NCBI RefSeq assembly: GCF_009755225.1
Contig: NZ_WQKZ01000002.1
Span: 372,001-436,000, forward strand
Length of the DNA stretch: 64,000 bases
Reading direction: 5' to 3'
From: Hymenobacter ginkgonis
GTDB taxonomy: Bacteria; Bacteroidota; Bacteroidia; Cytophagales; Hymenobacteraceae
Each line of letters starts with the position of its first letter. The stretch's first letter is position 1. Below the pieces are notes generated by a model that saw only the letters and a list, made by a program, of their open reading frames with translations, was not told the origin of the DNA and searched no databases. Position numbers and translations under genes: made by a program. This document shows positions 32,919-42,314 of this stretch, piece by piece.

Positions 32919-33015
32919 AAAAAAGCCTTCATGCTGAGCTTATCGAAGCATTTCTACCGCTTCACCCAATAGTGCGGTAGAGATGCTTCGACAAGCTCAG
33001 CATGAAGGCTTTTTT
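32919..33015. repeat. dispersed palindromic repeat, copy 4 (terminator-like)
   Basis: AAAAAGCCTTCATGCTGAGC ... with TATCGAAGCATTTCTACCGC pairs with GCGGTAGAGATGCTTCGACA ... ending GCATGAAGGCTTTTTT. Two mismatches only; A- and T-runs at the tips would let it end the convergent rimO and protease transcripts. Confidence 0.82.
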
Positions 33016-33038
33016 GACTTGTTATCTTAAAACTAGCC

Positions 33039-36000
33039 TTACTCCGCTGCCCGCGTGGGGTGTTGGGCCGGAATAGCTAGCGGCTGGAAAGATTTCTTTT
33101 GCAAGTCGCTTAGGATAACCTCCACAGCTTTGGCTAGTTGCGGGTCGGCGCCGTTTTGGGTGGCGGCGGGCAGCACATCTACTTCGATGTCGGGCGGCAC
33201 GCCCTGATTTTCAATTTCCCACTTGCCATCGGGGCTGTAGATGCCGAAGCTGGGCGAGGTGACGGCTCCGCCGTCTAGGAGCACGGGGTAGCCAGAAATG
33301 CCGACTAGGCCGCCCCAGGTGCGCTTGCCCACGATGGTACCCAGTCCCCGGCGCCGGAAAAACGCCGGCAGCGCGTCGCCGCCCGATCCGGCAAACTCGT
33401 TGACCAGCATCACCTTAGGGCCGTAGATGGACGCGCCGGGCGAGGTAAAGGCCCTACCCTCGCGCGGGGCCCAGTAGCTGAGTAGCGGCCGGTTGAGCAG
33501 GTCGAGGATGTAGTCGGCCACGAAGCCGCCGCCGTTGAAGCGCTCATCCACGATAACGGCTTCTTTATCTAACTGGCTGAAATAGTAGCGGTTGAAGAAC
33601 TCGTAGCCTTCGGCACTGGTGTTGGGCAGGTACACGTAGGCTACGCGGCCGTGGGTCAGCTCGTCCACCTTGCGGCGGTTGCCCTCTACCCAGGCAATGC
33701 GGCGCAGGGTGGCCTCGCTGGCTACCGGCACCACCGTTACCTCGCGGGCGCCTTGCAGGGTAGGCTTGTCGTTGACGGTGAGCGTAAGCTGCTTGCCCAC
33801 CGTATTCTCGAAAAAGCTGTACACATTGTCGGTACCGGTAAGGGGGCGGTTGTTCACGGCCAGCAGGTAGTCGCCGGCCTGCACGTTCACGCCGGGTCCG
33901 GTGAGTGGGGCACGCAGGCTGGGGTTAAAATTCTCGCCATTGAATACCCGCTTGAAGCGGTAGTGGTCGTTCACTACTTCATAATCAGCCCCTAGCAGGC
34001 CCACGGGGCTAGCCGTGAGGGCCGGCATATCACCGCCGCTCACGTAGTTGTGGCCCACCACCATTTCGCCCATCATTTCCGAAAAAAGGTAGTTGAGGTC
34101 GGCGCGGTTGGCCACGTGGGGCAGAAAAACGGCGTACTTCTTCTTGGTAGCGGCCCAGTCGAGGCCGTGCATGTTGGCGTCGTAGAAGTAGTCGCGCTCC
34201 AAGCGCCACACCTCGTTAAACATCTGCTCCCACTCGTGGCGCGGGTCAACGTAGGCATCGAGGGCAGTCATGGTGAGCTTGCCGTCACCGGCGGCGGGCT
34301 TGCCAGCCGTTTCGACGATGCCGTAGCTGTCGTGCGGGGCCGTGTAGAGCAGCTTCTTGCCATCGGCACTCAGCGAATAATCGTCAATCTCCGAGAGAAA
34401 TACCTCGTCTTTGCGGGCCTGCATGTCGAAGCGATGCAGGCGCTGGGCCGGGCCGGCCACGGTGGGGGGGGTAGGGCCGGCGGCGGTGCTAGCCGGCATC
34501 TGCTCGAGGTAAAACAGCTTATCGCCATCGGCAGCCTGCACTGCGCTGAGGCTGCCCACCACCGAGCCCGGCACTACCAGGATGCGCTGGCTTAGCCCGG
34601 CCGTGTCAATGACCACTTTTATCGCGGGAGCTGGCTTGGCCTTGGTGTCCTTTACGGCCACTTTCAGGTCTTTCACGGCCACTTTGGGGGTGCGGTTGCC
34701 AACGGGCTTGCCCACTACCACCGAGTCGGGCCGAGTGGCAGCGCCCTTTTCCTCATCGCTCTGCGGAGCGAAAGGCGAAGCATCCTGCTTGTTGAGCACG
34801 GCCACGTAGAGCGTGCGCTTGCTCACGCGGTCGTAGGCCGTCATGTCGAGCCAGGTGGTGCGCAGGCCCACATCGGTACTGGCCGTGAAAAACAGGTACT
34901 TCCCATTGCGACTGAAAGCCGGCGCGTCGGCGTCGCTGCGGCCGTCGCTCACGGCGAAGCGCTTGCCGCTGGGCAGGTGGTACACAAAGAGCGTGCGCAA
35001 GTGATTGGGCATCAATTGCGAATAGGCTAGCCATTGCCCATCGGGCGCCCACGTGGGGGCTAGGGCTTCGTTGGGGCCGTAGGTTTCGCTGGCCACGCGC
35101 ACGGGCTTTTTGCTGGCCAGGTCGAGGTACCAGAGGTTGAGCTTCTTATCGGTGTAGGCGATTTTTTTGCTATCGGGCGACCACTGGGGGTGGAAGTAAA
35201 ACGACGGCGGCCCCAGCGAATACGCCTGGGCGGGCTTGGTGCCGCGTTGGTCTTGCACCATAAGCTGGTACTCGCCGCTGGCATCCGACACATAGGCGAT
35301 GCGCGTACCATCGGGCGACCAGGCGGGGTAGCGCTCGTGCGCCCCGTCGGAGTGCGTCAGGTTGCGGCTCTCGCCTTTCTTGGCGGGCACCGTAAAAATA
35401 TCACCCCGCGCTTCTACCACGGCCCGCATGCCGGTGGGCGAAATAGCGGTGTTGCGCACCATCGAGGCCACGTTGCGGTACTGCGGACGCAAAGCCAGCA
35501 GCTCGGGCGAAATAGTAATTTTCAAGTCACTGGTCTTACCCGTGGCCGTATGAAAGAGGTGCAGCCGCCCGGCTTGCTCATACACCAGTTCGTCGCCGAA
35601 ACCGCTCAGCGCCTTCACGTCGTAGTCGGTGTGGCGGGTCAGCTGCTCGACTTGGCGGGTGGCCACATCGTAGGCAAACACGTTGTTGGTGCGCTGGCGG
35701 TCGCTCAAAAAATACACCTTACCGCCCAGCCACAGCGGGCTAGTGTCGGTGGCATTTTCGTGCGGCACTTCCTCGGTGGCCAGCGTTTGCATATCCGTCA
35801 GCCAGATGGGGCCGGTCCGGCCGCCGCGGTAGTGCTTCCAAGTGTCGGTAGCGTTGGTGATGTGCGTGTGCGCCAAACGTTTGCCGTCGGGCGAGTAGCT
35901 GCCCTTCTCGCCCATCAGCAGGGGTAGGCGCACGGGCAGGCCGCCCGCCAGCGGCACCGTAAAGAGCTGCAACGAGCGTGCATATGCCTCCTGCGAGCTG

Positions 36001-36383
36001 CTGAACAGAATGCCTTTGCCATCGGGCGACCAGTCGCGCACCACATCGGCCGAGGGGTGCCAGGTGAGGCGCCGGGGTTGCCCACCGCTCACCGCCACCA
36101 CGTACACGTCGGTATTGCGGTCATAATCACCGGAGTAGGCCAGCCACTGGCCATCGGGCGAGAAGTGGGGATTAGTTTCGACGCCCGGCCCCACCGTGAG
36201 GCGCTGCGGGTTGGAGCCGTCGCGGTTGGCCAGCCAAATATCGCCGGCGTAGCTGAAGGCCAGCTTGTCGCGGCTCAGCGCGGGCTCGCGCAGCAGCAGC
36301 GTTTCGGAAGTGGGCGGCGCTTGGGCGTGCAGGGCTTGGCTGGCAAGCAACCCAAGAACTGGCAACAGGTAGCGTTTGGACAT
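33039..36383 (-). CDS. tricorn-like S41 peptidase with WD40-like propeller, exported
   Basis: 1114 residues. Signal peptide (LGLLASQALHAQ), then PD40-type beta-propeller blades with repeated SPDG motifs (NPHFSPDGQWLAYS, VRDWSPDGKGILFS, YPAWSPDGTRIAYV), a linker (about 555-610), the N-terminal helical domain, a PDZ domain and the C-terminal S41 catalytic domain. GEMVVGHNYVSGGD and NEFAGSGGDALP are the catalytic His and Ser regions. It degrades peptides in the periplasm. The linker repeats KVAVKD twice, with an eight-G run at 34464-34471. Larger than plain C-terminal processing proteases, normal for tricorn. Confidence 0.93.
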   Translation of the reverse strand: MSKRYLLPVLGLLASQALHAQAPPTSETLLLREPALSRDKLAFSYAGDIWLANRDGSNPQRLTVGPGVETNPHFSPDGQWLAYSGDYDRNTDVYVVAVSGGQPRRLTWHPSADVVRDWSPDGKGILFSSSQEAYARSLQLFTVPLAGGLPVRLPLLMGEKGSYSPDGKRLAHTHITNATDTWKHYRGGRTGPIWLTDMQTLATEEVPHENATDTSPLWLGGKVYFLSDRQRTNNVFAYDVATRQVEQLTRHTDYDVKALSGFGDELVYEQAGRLHLFHTATGKTSDLKITISPELLALRPQYRNVASMVRNTAISPTGMRAVVEARGDIFTVPAKKGESRNLTHSDGAHERYPAWSPDGTRIAYVSDASGEYQLMVQDQRGTKPAQAYSLGPPSFYFHPQWSPDSKKIAYTDKKLNLWYLDLASKKPVRVASETYGPNEALAPTWAPDGQWLAYSQLMPNHLRTLFVYHLPSGKRFAVSDGRSDADAPAFSRNGKYLFFTASTDVGLRTTWLDMTAYDRVSKRTLYVAVLNKQDASPFAPQSDEEKGAATRPDSVVVGKPVGNRTPKVAVKDLKVAVKDTKAKPAPAIKVVIDTAGLSQRILVVPGSVVGSLSAVQAADGDKLFYLEQMPASTAAGPTPPTVAGPAQRLHRFDMQARKDEVFLSEIDDYSLSADGKKLLYTAPHDSYGIVETAGKPAAGDGKLTMTALDAYVDPRHEWEQMFNEVWRLERDYFYDANMHGLDWAATKKKYAVFLPHVANRADLNYLFSEMMGEMVVGHNYVSGGDMPALTASPVGLLGADYEVVNDHYRFKRVFNGENFNPSLRAPLTGPGVNVQAGDYLLAVNNRPLTGTDNVYSFFENTVGKQLTLTVNDKPTLQGAREVTVVPVASEATLRRIAWVEGNRRKVDELTHGRVAYVYLPNTSAEGYEFFNRYYFSQLDKEAVIVDERFNGGGFVADYILDLLNRPLLSYWAPREGRAFTSPGASIYGPKVMLVNEFAGSGGDALPAFFRRRGLGTIVGKRTWGGLVGISGYPVLLDGGAVTSPSFGIYSPDGKWEIENQGVPPDIEVDVLPAATQNGADPQLAKAVEVILSDLQKKSFQPLAIPAQHPTRAAE

Positions 36384-36679
36384 AGCGAGGAAAAAGAAAA
36401 GAAGAAAAGGGACGGCAATTATCGCATCTAAAGTAAAGACAACCCGGGCTTCGGTTTATACTGCACTGCCCCTGGGCCACCCGTAAAAACTGGCCGTCAT
36501 GCTTCCTTCGCCCGCATGGCCGCCAGGCCAGCAACTCCATTGATTACGAACCCAATAAGGCGCTTCTTTCAGCACCCGTGAGGCCGCCTAACACCCCATA
36601 AACGGCAAGTGAGTTTTAACCTTTCGGCCCGCGCCGGGTTTTGGGCTGAATTTCGCGCTCCCTTTTTCACTTCGCGCTC
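36384..36679. other. 296-base divergent gap
   Basis: Between the divergent tricorn and bshC genes. I find no clean TAnnTTTG element on either strand and no coding signal I trust. Confidence 0.5.
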
Positions 36680-38302
36680 ATGGCTACTGCCGACTGTATT
36701 ACCCTGCCCTACGCGGCCACTGGCGCGTTCTCGGGCCTCCTCACCGACTACCTGGCCCAAAAGCCAGCCCTGGCGCCCTTCTACCACCGCTTCCCCGAAC
36801 TCGCTGCTTTTCAGGCCCAGATAGAGGAGAAAAAAGCTGCCTACCTCCCCGAGGCGCGGCAAAGGCTGGTAGCTGACCTGCGCGCCCAATACGCCGAATT
36901 AGGCGGCGAGGTGCCGCCCGCCGTGGCCGCCAACCTTGAGTTGCTGGCCCGCGACACCACGTTTACCGTCACTACGGGGCACCAGCTCAATCTATTTACC
37001 GGGCCGCTATACTTTGTCTATAAGATAATTACGGCTATCAAGCTGAGCCAGGAGCTGAAAGCGGCCTACCCCACCTACGATTTTGTACCGGTGTACTGGC
37101 TCGCCACGGAGGACCACGATTTTGCCGAAATCAACCACTTCCAGCTGTTTGGTAAAACGTATAGCTGGGCCGGGCCGGCCGGCGGCGCCAGCCTCGGCGG
37201 CCCGGTGGGCCGCCTACCCCTCGCTGACCTGCCCAGCGAGCTGCTGAGCCAGCTGCCGCCCGAAGTACCCGCCGCCTTCCGCGACGCCTACACCCAGAGT
37301 GCTACCCTAAGCGAGGCTACCCGCCGACTAGCCGCCAGCCTTTTTAGCGAGCACGGCTTGGTGTGTATTGATGCCGACCGCCCGGCCTTGAAGCAGGCGC
37401 TCAAGCCCTTGTTAGAAAAAGAGTTGCGTGAGCAGTTCTCCAACCAAGCTGTGCAGGCTACCAATGCCCAGCTTACGGCCGCTGGCTACAAGCCGCAGGT
37501 GTATTCGCGCCCGCTCAACCTGTTTTTCATTACCGACGAAGGCAAGCGCGAACGCCTGGAACCCGATGCCACGCCCGGCGCTGATTGCACCCAAGTAACG
37601 GTGCGCGGCACCGCCCGCTGCCACTCGCAGGCCGAGCTAATGGCAATGGCCGCCGCTGAGCCCGAGCGCTTTAGCCCCAACGTGGTGCTGCGCCCAGTGT
37701 ATCAGGAAATTCTATTGCCCAACCTCGCTTACATCGGCGGCGGGGCCGAGGTGGCCTATTGGTTTCAGCTGAAAGACGTGTTTGCGGCGCTCGGCGTGCC
37801 CTACCCCCTTGTGCTGCCCCGCAACTCGGCCATGTACCTGAGCCGCGCCAATGCCAACAAGCTAGCGAAACTGGGCCTGAGCACGTTCGATATTTTTAAG
37901 CCGCTGGCCGAGTTGAAAAAGCAAGTAGGTGCTGCACTGGGGCAAGAGGAAATCAGCCTGGCGGCCCAGCAGCAGGCGCTGGCCGCTACCTTCCAGCAGG
38001 TGCAGGAGTTGGCCCAGCGCCTCGACCCCACGCTGGTAAAAACTGTGGCGGCCGAAGCTCAAAAAGCCGCTGGCAGCCTTGCTGGCCTCGAAAAGCGCCT
38101 CAGCAAAGCCGCCGAAGCCAAGCACGACACGGCCTACGCGCAGCTTACTGCTCTCAAAGACAAGCTCTTTCCTGAAGGCGGCTTGCAGGAGCGCACCGAC
38201 AACGTGCTCAGCATCTTGATTAATAATCCTAGCTTTATAGAACAGCTCTTGGCTTGCCTCGAACCGCTGAAACTGGAGTTTGCCGTAGTGCAGGAGGGGT
38301 AG
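36680..38302 (+). CDS. bshC: bacillithiol biosynthesis cysteine-adding enzyme BshC
   Basis: 540 residues, usual length. Signatures include DTTFTVTTGHQLNLFTGPLY (about 94-113), PVYWLATEDHDFAEIN, GKTYSWAG and LVLPRNSAMYLSRANANKLA, then a long C-terminal coiled coil (about 415-510). BshC adds cysteine to glucosaminyl-malate, the last step of bacillithiol. bshA and bshB are not in the window. The stop codon TAG lies in GAGGGGTAGGC, a copy of the G-rich word. Confidence 0.95.
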   Translation: MATADCITLPYAATGAFSGLLTDYLAQKPALAPFYHRFPELAAFQAQIEEKKAAYLPEARQRLVADLRAQYAELGGEVPPAVAANLELLARDTTFTVTTGHQLNLFTGPLYFVYKIITAIKLSQELKAAYPTYDFVPVYWLATEDHDFAEINHFQLFGKTYSWAGPAGGASLGGPVGRLPLADLPSELLSQLPPEVPAAFRDAYTQSATLSEATRRLAASLFSEHGLVCIDADRPALKQALKPLLEKELREQFSNQAVQATNAQLTAAGYKPQVYSRPLNLFFITDEGKRERLEPDATPGADCTQVTVRGTARCHSQAELMAMAAAEPERFSPNVVLRPVYQEILLPNLAYIGGGAEVAYWFQLKDVFAALGVPYPLVLPRNSAMYLSRANANKLAKLGLSTFDIFKPLAELKKQVGAALGQEEISLAAQQQALAATFQQVQELAQRLDPTLVKTVAAEAQKAAGSLAGLEKRLSKAAEAKHDTAYAQLTALKDKLFPEGGLQERTDNVLSILINNPSFIEQLLACLEPLKLEFAVVQEG

Positions 38303-38402
38303 GCTGGCCTTTGAAAAGATTAGTTACGGGCAACCTCCTGCTACCTACCCACATCTACTAAGGCCTAGCACCACCCCGGCGCTGGGCCTTTTCTTTGCTG
38401 TC

Positions 38403-39269
38403 ATGCTCCGCTCGCTGCTAGTTGCTTTTTTGTTGATTTTGCTGGCGCCTGCCACTACCCTAGCCCAATCCATCAGCGGCCGCGTCACGGACGCCATTAC
38501 CGGGCAGCCCCTACCATTTGTGAATATTGGCGTGGTAGCCAAGGCACTGGGCACTGTTTCGAGCGCGCAGGGCACGTACCAACTGGCTTGCCCCGATAAG
38601 CTGGCCGCTGATACGGTGCGTATTTCCAGCCTCGGCTACCGCACGCTGAACGTACTTCTGCGCCAGCTCGCTACGCAGCCTAACCTGGCGCTTAGTCGCG
38701 CGCCCGTAGCCCTGGCCGAAGTGCAGGTGCAGGCTAAAAACCTGTTTAAGCGGACGCGGACGCTGGGTTTTACTGGCAACTCGGAAAGCGCGACTATGTC
38801 CATCAAGTCTACTGACTTGGGAGCCCAAGTGGGTACCGTTATCTACCTCAAGCATAAGCCCTCCAAGGTACTCACGGCCAATTTTAATGTGGCATTTAAC
38901 CGGGCGGGCAAGGTTACATTTCGCCTGAATCTGTACCGGCTCGATGCCCAGGGCAAGCCAACCGATGAAAAGCTGCTGCGCCGCGAAGTAGTGCTCAATA
39001 CCGACGTCACGAAAGGCCCCATTTCCATTGATTTGGCGGCCGACAAAATAATTCTGGAGGAGGATTTTCTGTTGGCCATCGAGTGGATTGGCGGAGCCGA
39101 TGCCGCCAAAATTCAGCAAGGATTGGCTTTTTCGGCGGGCTTGGGCTACGCCAACAACGACATTTACTTCCGCACCGTGAGCCAGGCGGCCTGGGAGCGC
39201 CTTTCGGCGGGGGCCGTGCTGGCGGGCATGCAGCCCAAGCTAGGCTTTTTTGTAACGGTGCAAGACTAA
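38403..39269 (+). CDS. carboxypeptidase-regulatory-like exported protein
   Basis: 288 residues, signal peptide (MLRSLLVAFLLILLAPATTL). A CarboxypepD_reg-like domain (about 23-100, ISGRVTDAITGQPLPFVNIG, VRISSLGYRTLNV) is followed by a beta-rich C-terminal half of unknown type. Such domains open many TonB-dependent receptors; here no receptor follows, so it is probably a stand-alone envelope protein. TTTTCTTTG at 38390 is one base off a promoter element. Followed closely (20 bases) by the 5-formyl-THF cyclo-ligase gene, so the two may be cotranscribed. Confidence 0.8.
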   Translation: MLRSLLVAFLLILLAPATTLAQSISGRVTDAITGQPLPFVNIGVVAKALGTVSSAQGTYQLACPDKLAADTVRISSLGYRTLNVLLRQLATQPNLALSRAPVALAEVQVQAKNLFKRTRTLGFTGNSESATMSIKSTDLGAQVGTVIYLKHKPSKVLTANFNVAFNRAGKVTFRLNLYRLDAQGKPTDEKLLRREVVLNTDVTKGPISIDLAADKIILEEDFLLAIEWIGGADAAKIQQGLAFSAGLGYANNDIYFRTVSQAAWERLSAGAVLAGMQPKLGFFVTVQD

Positions 39270-39289
39270 CCCTGCACGCTACCAAGCTG

Positions 39290-39886
39290 ATGACCCACTA
39301 CACGAAGGCTGCTTTGCGCCGCGCCGCCCTACCCCGCCGTCAAGCCCTGAGCCGCGCCGAGGTAACCCAGCGCAGCCAGCAGCTGTGTGACCAGCTGTTT
39401 CGGCATTTTTTGGTGGGGCAGTGGCGCTGGCTGCACGTTTTCCTACCCCTGGCTTTAAAAAACGAGCCCGATACCTGGCCGCTCATCCACCGCGTATGGG
39501 CTGAGGCGTTGCCGCTGCGCTTGGCGGCACCCGTGGTGCAGCCCGATGTCATCTCGCTGAGACACTACGAATTAACTCCTACCACTCCGCTTCGTGCCAA
39601 CCGCTGGGGTATTCCAGAACCAGTGGCTGACCCAACTACGGAGGTAGCGCCCGCGCAGCTAGAGGCAGTGCTGGTGCCGCTGCTGGCCTGCGACCAGCAG
39701 GGCCAGCGCGTAGGCTACGGCGGCGGGTTCTACGACCGGTTTTTGGCGCAGTGCCAGCCCAAGGCAGTTTTTATTGGGCTGAATATCCTGGATGAGGCCC
39801 CGGTAGCAGCCATTGCCGACGTGCTGCCGACGGATGTAGCGCTGCACGCCTGCCTTACGCCGAGCCGAGTGTGGAATTTTGGGTGA
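39290..39886 (+). CDS. 5-formyltetrahydrofolate cyclo-ligase
   Basis: 198 residues from the ATG at 39290. N-terminal KAALRRAALPRRQALSRAEV and the ATP/folate site VGYGGGFYDRFLA (about 143-155) are the family signatures. It converts 5-formyl-THF to methenyl-THF using ATP, a folate salvage step. The frame is open upstream into the previous gene, but 39290 gives the normal family N-terminus (MTHYTKAALRR). Confidence 0.9.
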   Translation: MTHYTKAALRRAALPRRQALSRAEVTQRSQQLCDQLFRHFLVGQWRWLHVFLPLALKNEPDTWPLIHRVWAEALPLRLAAPVVQPDVISLRHYELTPTTPLRANRWGIPEPVADPTTEVAPAQLEAVLVPLLACDQQGQRVGYGGGFYDRFLAQCQPKAVFIGLNILDEAPVAAIADVLPTDVALHACLTPSRVWNFG

Positions 39887-39976
39887 AGGCGCATCAAGAG
39901 GGTAGCTGTTGCCTTTGGTAGCGCCGGGCAGAGGCACGGCGCGGGCAGCGGGCCCTCCCTACCCCCCTTGTTTCGT

Positions 39977-40525
39977 ATGGCTGCCATTGAACAATCTGTC
40001 CCCAACCAAAGGTCAGCGCAAGCCAAAGCTGGCAAAAAACCGCGTGCCCGTAAGCATACTTTTCGGCTCGACATGACGCCAATGGTAGACTTGGCTTTCC
40101 TGCTGCTGACGTTTTTTATGCTCACCACCACCTTCGCCAAACCCCGCGTGATGCAGCTCACAATGCCGGTGCGTGACCCGAACCACCTCACAGAAATAGG
40201 GCACTCGCAGGCCCTGACTATTGTGCTAGGCACGGCCCACCGGGTGTACTATTACTTTGGGCTGCACGCCCCAGCCGATGCCAGCGTGCCCGTGCCCATG
40301 CTGCACACCACCGATTTTAGCGCCCGCGGCATCCGGCGGGTGTTGCTGGCGCGGCGCAGCCAGCGGCCCGAGCCAGTGGTGCTTATCAAAGCCGGCCCGC
40401 ACGCCAAATACCAGGATATGGTGGATATTTTGGACGAAATGAACCTTACGGACCAGAAAAAATACGTCCTCACCGAGCTAAGCGCCGCTGACCGCCAGTT
40501 GCTACCTGCCGCCGAGCAGCGCTAG
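39977..40525 (+). CDS. ExbD/TolR-family proton-channel subunit, without ExbB
   Basis: 182 residues. Residues 27-57 hold the family core LDMTPMVDLAFLLLTFFMLT, with Asp38 in the membrane helix at the position of the proton-carrying aspartate of ExbD. The periplasmic part (about 58-182) is longer than usual and ends in a helical KYQDMVDILDEMNLTDQKKY. ExbD works with ExbB and TonB; no exbB lies near, so it must pair with a distant gene. The stop overlaps the stop of the convergent GDYXXLXY gene by three bases. A TTG nine bases upstream is a weaker start. Confidence 0.88.
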   Translation: MAAIEQSVPNQRSAQAKAGKKPRARKHTFRLDMTPMVDLAFLLLTFFMLTTTFAKPRVMQLTMPVRDPNHLTEIGHSQALTIVLGTAHRVYYYFGLHAPADASVPVPMLHTTDFSARGIRRVLLARRSQRPEPVVLIKAGPHAKYQDMVDILDEMNLTDQKKYVLTELSAADRQLLPAAEQR

Positions 40526-41052
40526 GGTTTTAGCAGCCGCACCGACTCGATGCGGGCTTGGCCCCAGGGCGCAATGCTGACCTGCACGCGCAGCGGCGGG
40601 CTGGTTTTGCCCAGCCGCAAGGGGCTACTGCCGGGCACGTAGTAGCGCTCTAGGTTGTAGCGCAGGCCCAGGCTACGGGCATACACCTCGGTAACCCAAC
40701 CGCGCAACACGGCTTGGCCGGCAGCGGGGTGGGGGGTAGCCTCGTACACGCCGGCCACGGTGGCAAGGCTGTCGGGGCCAGTGGCGAGCAGCACGTACAC
40801 GGCCTGGCGCCGCCGGGGGGGGGTAGGGCTGCGCCAGGCCGTGAGGGGCACCTCGGCGGCGGTGTAGTGCAGGCGCACGAAGCTTTCGTACTGCAAACTG
40901 TGCAGGTCTACGGGGCTAGTTGCCAGTGTAATATGCTGGCCATAAGCCGTGGTGGCGTAGCCGGCGCCGGCCACGCCTAGCACATAAAGCACTTGGGCGG
41001 CTACCAGCAGCCGCAGCAACAGCCGGTGCGAGGGGTTCGAGCGCGTCTGCAT
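40522..41052 (-). CDS. GDYXXLXY-type exported protein
   Basis: 176 residues with one N-terminal membrane/signal segment (about 13-35) and the beta-rich pattern of the GDYXXLXY family (LHSLQYESFVRLHYTAAEVP, AVYVLLATGPDSLATVAGVY, LGLRYNLERYYVPG). The ATG overlaps the stop of the upstream DUF2157 gene by one base (TAATG), a sign of coupled translation; the two families are often adjacent. A nine-G run at 40815-40823 (coding C-run, Pro-Pro-Arg) sits in the middle. Function unknown. Confidence 0.8.
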   Translation of the reverse strand: MQTRSNPSHRLLLRLLVAAQVLYVLGVAGAGYATTAYGQHITLATSPVDLHSLQYESFVRLHYTAAEVPLTAWRSPTPPRRRQAVYVLLATGPDSLATVAGVYEATPHPAAGQAVLRGWVTEVYARSLGLRYNLERYYVPGSSPLRLGKTSPPLRVQVSIAPWGQARIESVRLLKP

Positions 41053-42314
41053 TAGTTGTCGAGGCCGTTTTCAGGAGTAGGCAGCGGGGCCACCGCCACG
41101 GCAGCCACGCTGGCGGCTAGGCGCTGGGCGTTGCGGCGGCGCAGGTACCAGCTCAAGCTGAGCAATAAGACGCCCCCAATTAGGAAAAACAGCGACTTAT
41201 CCAAGAATGCCCACGTGAGCTTGAAATACGCCACCATGGTGGCCACAATGAACAGCACGGCGCCCAGCGTCAGTTGCTCGGCATTGCCCGAGCGGTGGGC
41301 GCGGGCCAGCATCGAGCCGGCGTGGGCGTAAAGCACCACCAGCGTAGCAATAGCCAGCGGCAGCCCACCCGGCAGGTAAAACCCGGGCAGCAACAGCAGC
41401 CAGTCGGGCAAAGACGATAGCCGGCCCTGCATCCGCTTCCCCCCCACCGAGATGGCCAATACCGCCGCCAATGCACCCAGGTAGGCTAGCACTGGCGGGC
41501 GCAGCAACCCGGCGTACTGGTCGGTTTCGCCAAACAGTGCCAGGCCCAGCGCAAACAGGTAGGCCGCTACCAGCGGGGGGCTTTGCAGCGCGCGGGCCCC
41601 TGGGCGGTCGCGGTGCCAGTCGCCGGCCGCGTAAATGAGCATGGCCGGAATGAAAAACCAAGTGATTTTGGCGTGCGAAAGCGCGACCCACAGCGCCGCC
41701 TGCCACAGCAGCCCAATGGCCAGCAGCGAAGCCACTAGCGTATCGGGGCGCCGCCACCAGCGGTAGCCGCTGCCCAGCGCCACTAGCCCCATGGTGGCGT
41801 AGCTAAACGTGCCCAAGGCCTGGGTACAATAGGTTTGCACAGCAGCCCCGATGAGTATTGGCAGCAACGTCAACGGCTGGCTGTCATATAAATAACTTAG
41901 CAGTACCCCCGCTACCACCCAGGCCAGCAGGCCACTCACATCGTAGCCCACTAGCTGGTACAGCTGGCTGGTGAGGATAATGCTGGTGCCAAACGCGACT
42001 AGCCCCAGCCCTAGCAAGCCATGGCCCAGGCGCCGGTTGCCGCGCCGCAAAAAATATTCGCCGCCCGTGTAGGCAGCCAGTAAGCTGCCCAGCAGCAGCC
42101 CCAGCCGCATAGTGGTGGGTAGCGACTGCCAATTGGCAGCTACCACGCTCAGCGCACTCAGGCCCACTAAGATGCTACCCAGCAGCGGCAGCAGGCCCAC
42201 AGCTTGCACCGCTTCGGGGGGGTAGCGAGCTAGCAGGCGCGCGCGCTGGGCTTCGGTGATGAGGCCTTCGGTGACCCAAGCGGGGCTTTCGGTTTCGAGA
42301 AATTTACGACTCAT
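41052..42314 (-). CDS. DUF2157 multi-pass membrane protein
   Basis: 420 residues. A short soluble N-terminus (about 1-35, WVTEGLITEAQRARLLARYP) leads to about eleven hydrophobic segments, as in DUF2157 proteins. The conserved LPLLGSILVGLSALSVVAANW (about 43-63, cut here) is the first. Role unknown; paired with the downstream GDYXXLXY protein by a one-base stop-start overlap and with the upstream zinc-ribbon gene by an 11-base overlap, so all three are probably one operon. Confidence 0.85.
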   Translation of the reverse strand: MSRKFLETESPAWVTEGLITEAQRARLLARYPPEAVQAVGLLPLLGSILVGLSALSVVAANWQSLPTTMRLGLLLGSLLAAYTGGEYFLRRGNRRLGHGLLGLGLVAFGTSIILTSQLYQLVGYDVSGLLAWVVAGVLLSYLYDSQPLTLLPILIGAAVQTYCTQALGTFSYATMGLVALGSGYRWWRRPDTLVASLLAIGLLWQAALWVALSHAKITWFFIPAMLIYAAGDWHRDRPGARALQSPPLVAAYLFALGLALFGETDQYAGLLRPPVLAYLGALAAVLAISVGGKRMQGRLSSLPDWLLLLPGFYLPGGLPLAIATLVVLYAHAGSMLARAHRSGNAEQLTLGAVLFIVATMVAYFKLTWAFLDKSLFFLIGGVLLLSLSWYLRRRNAQRLAASVAAVAVAPLPTPENGLDN

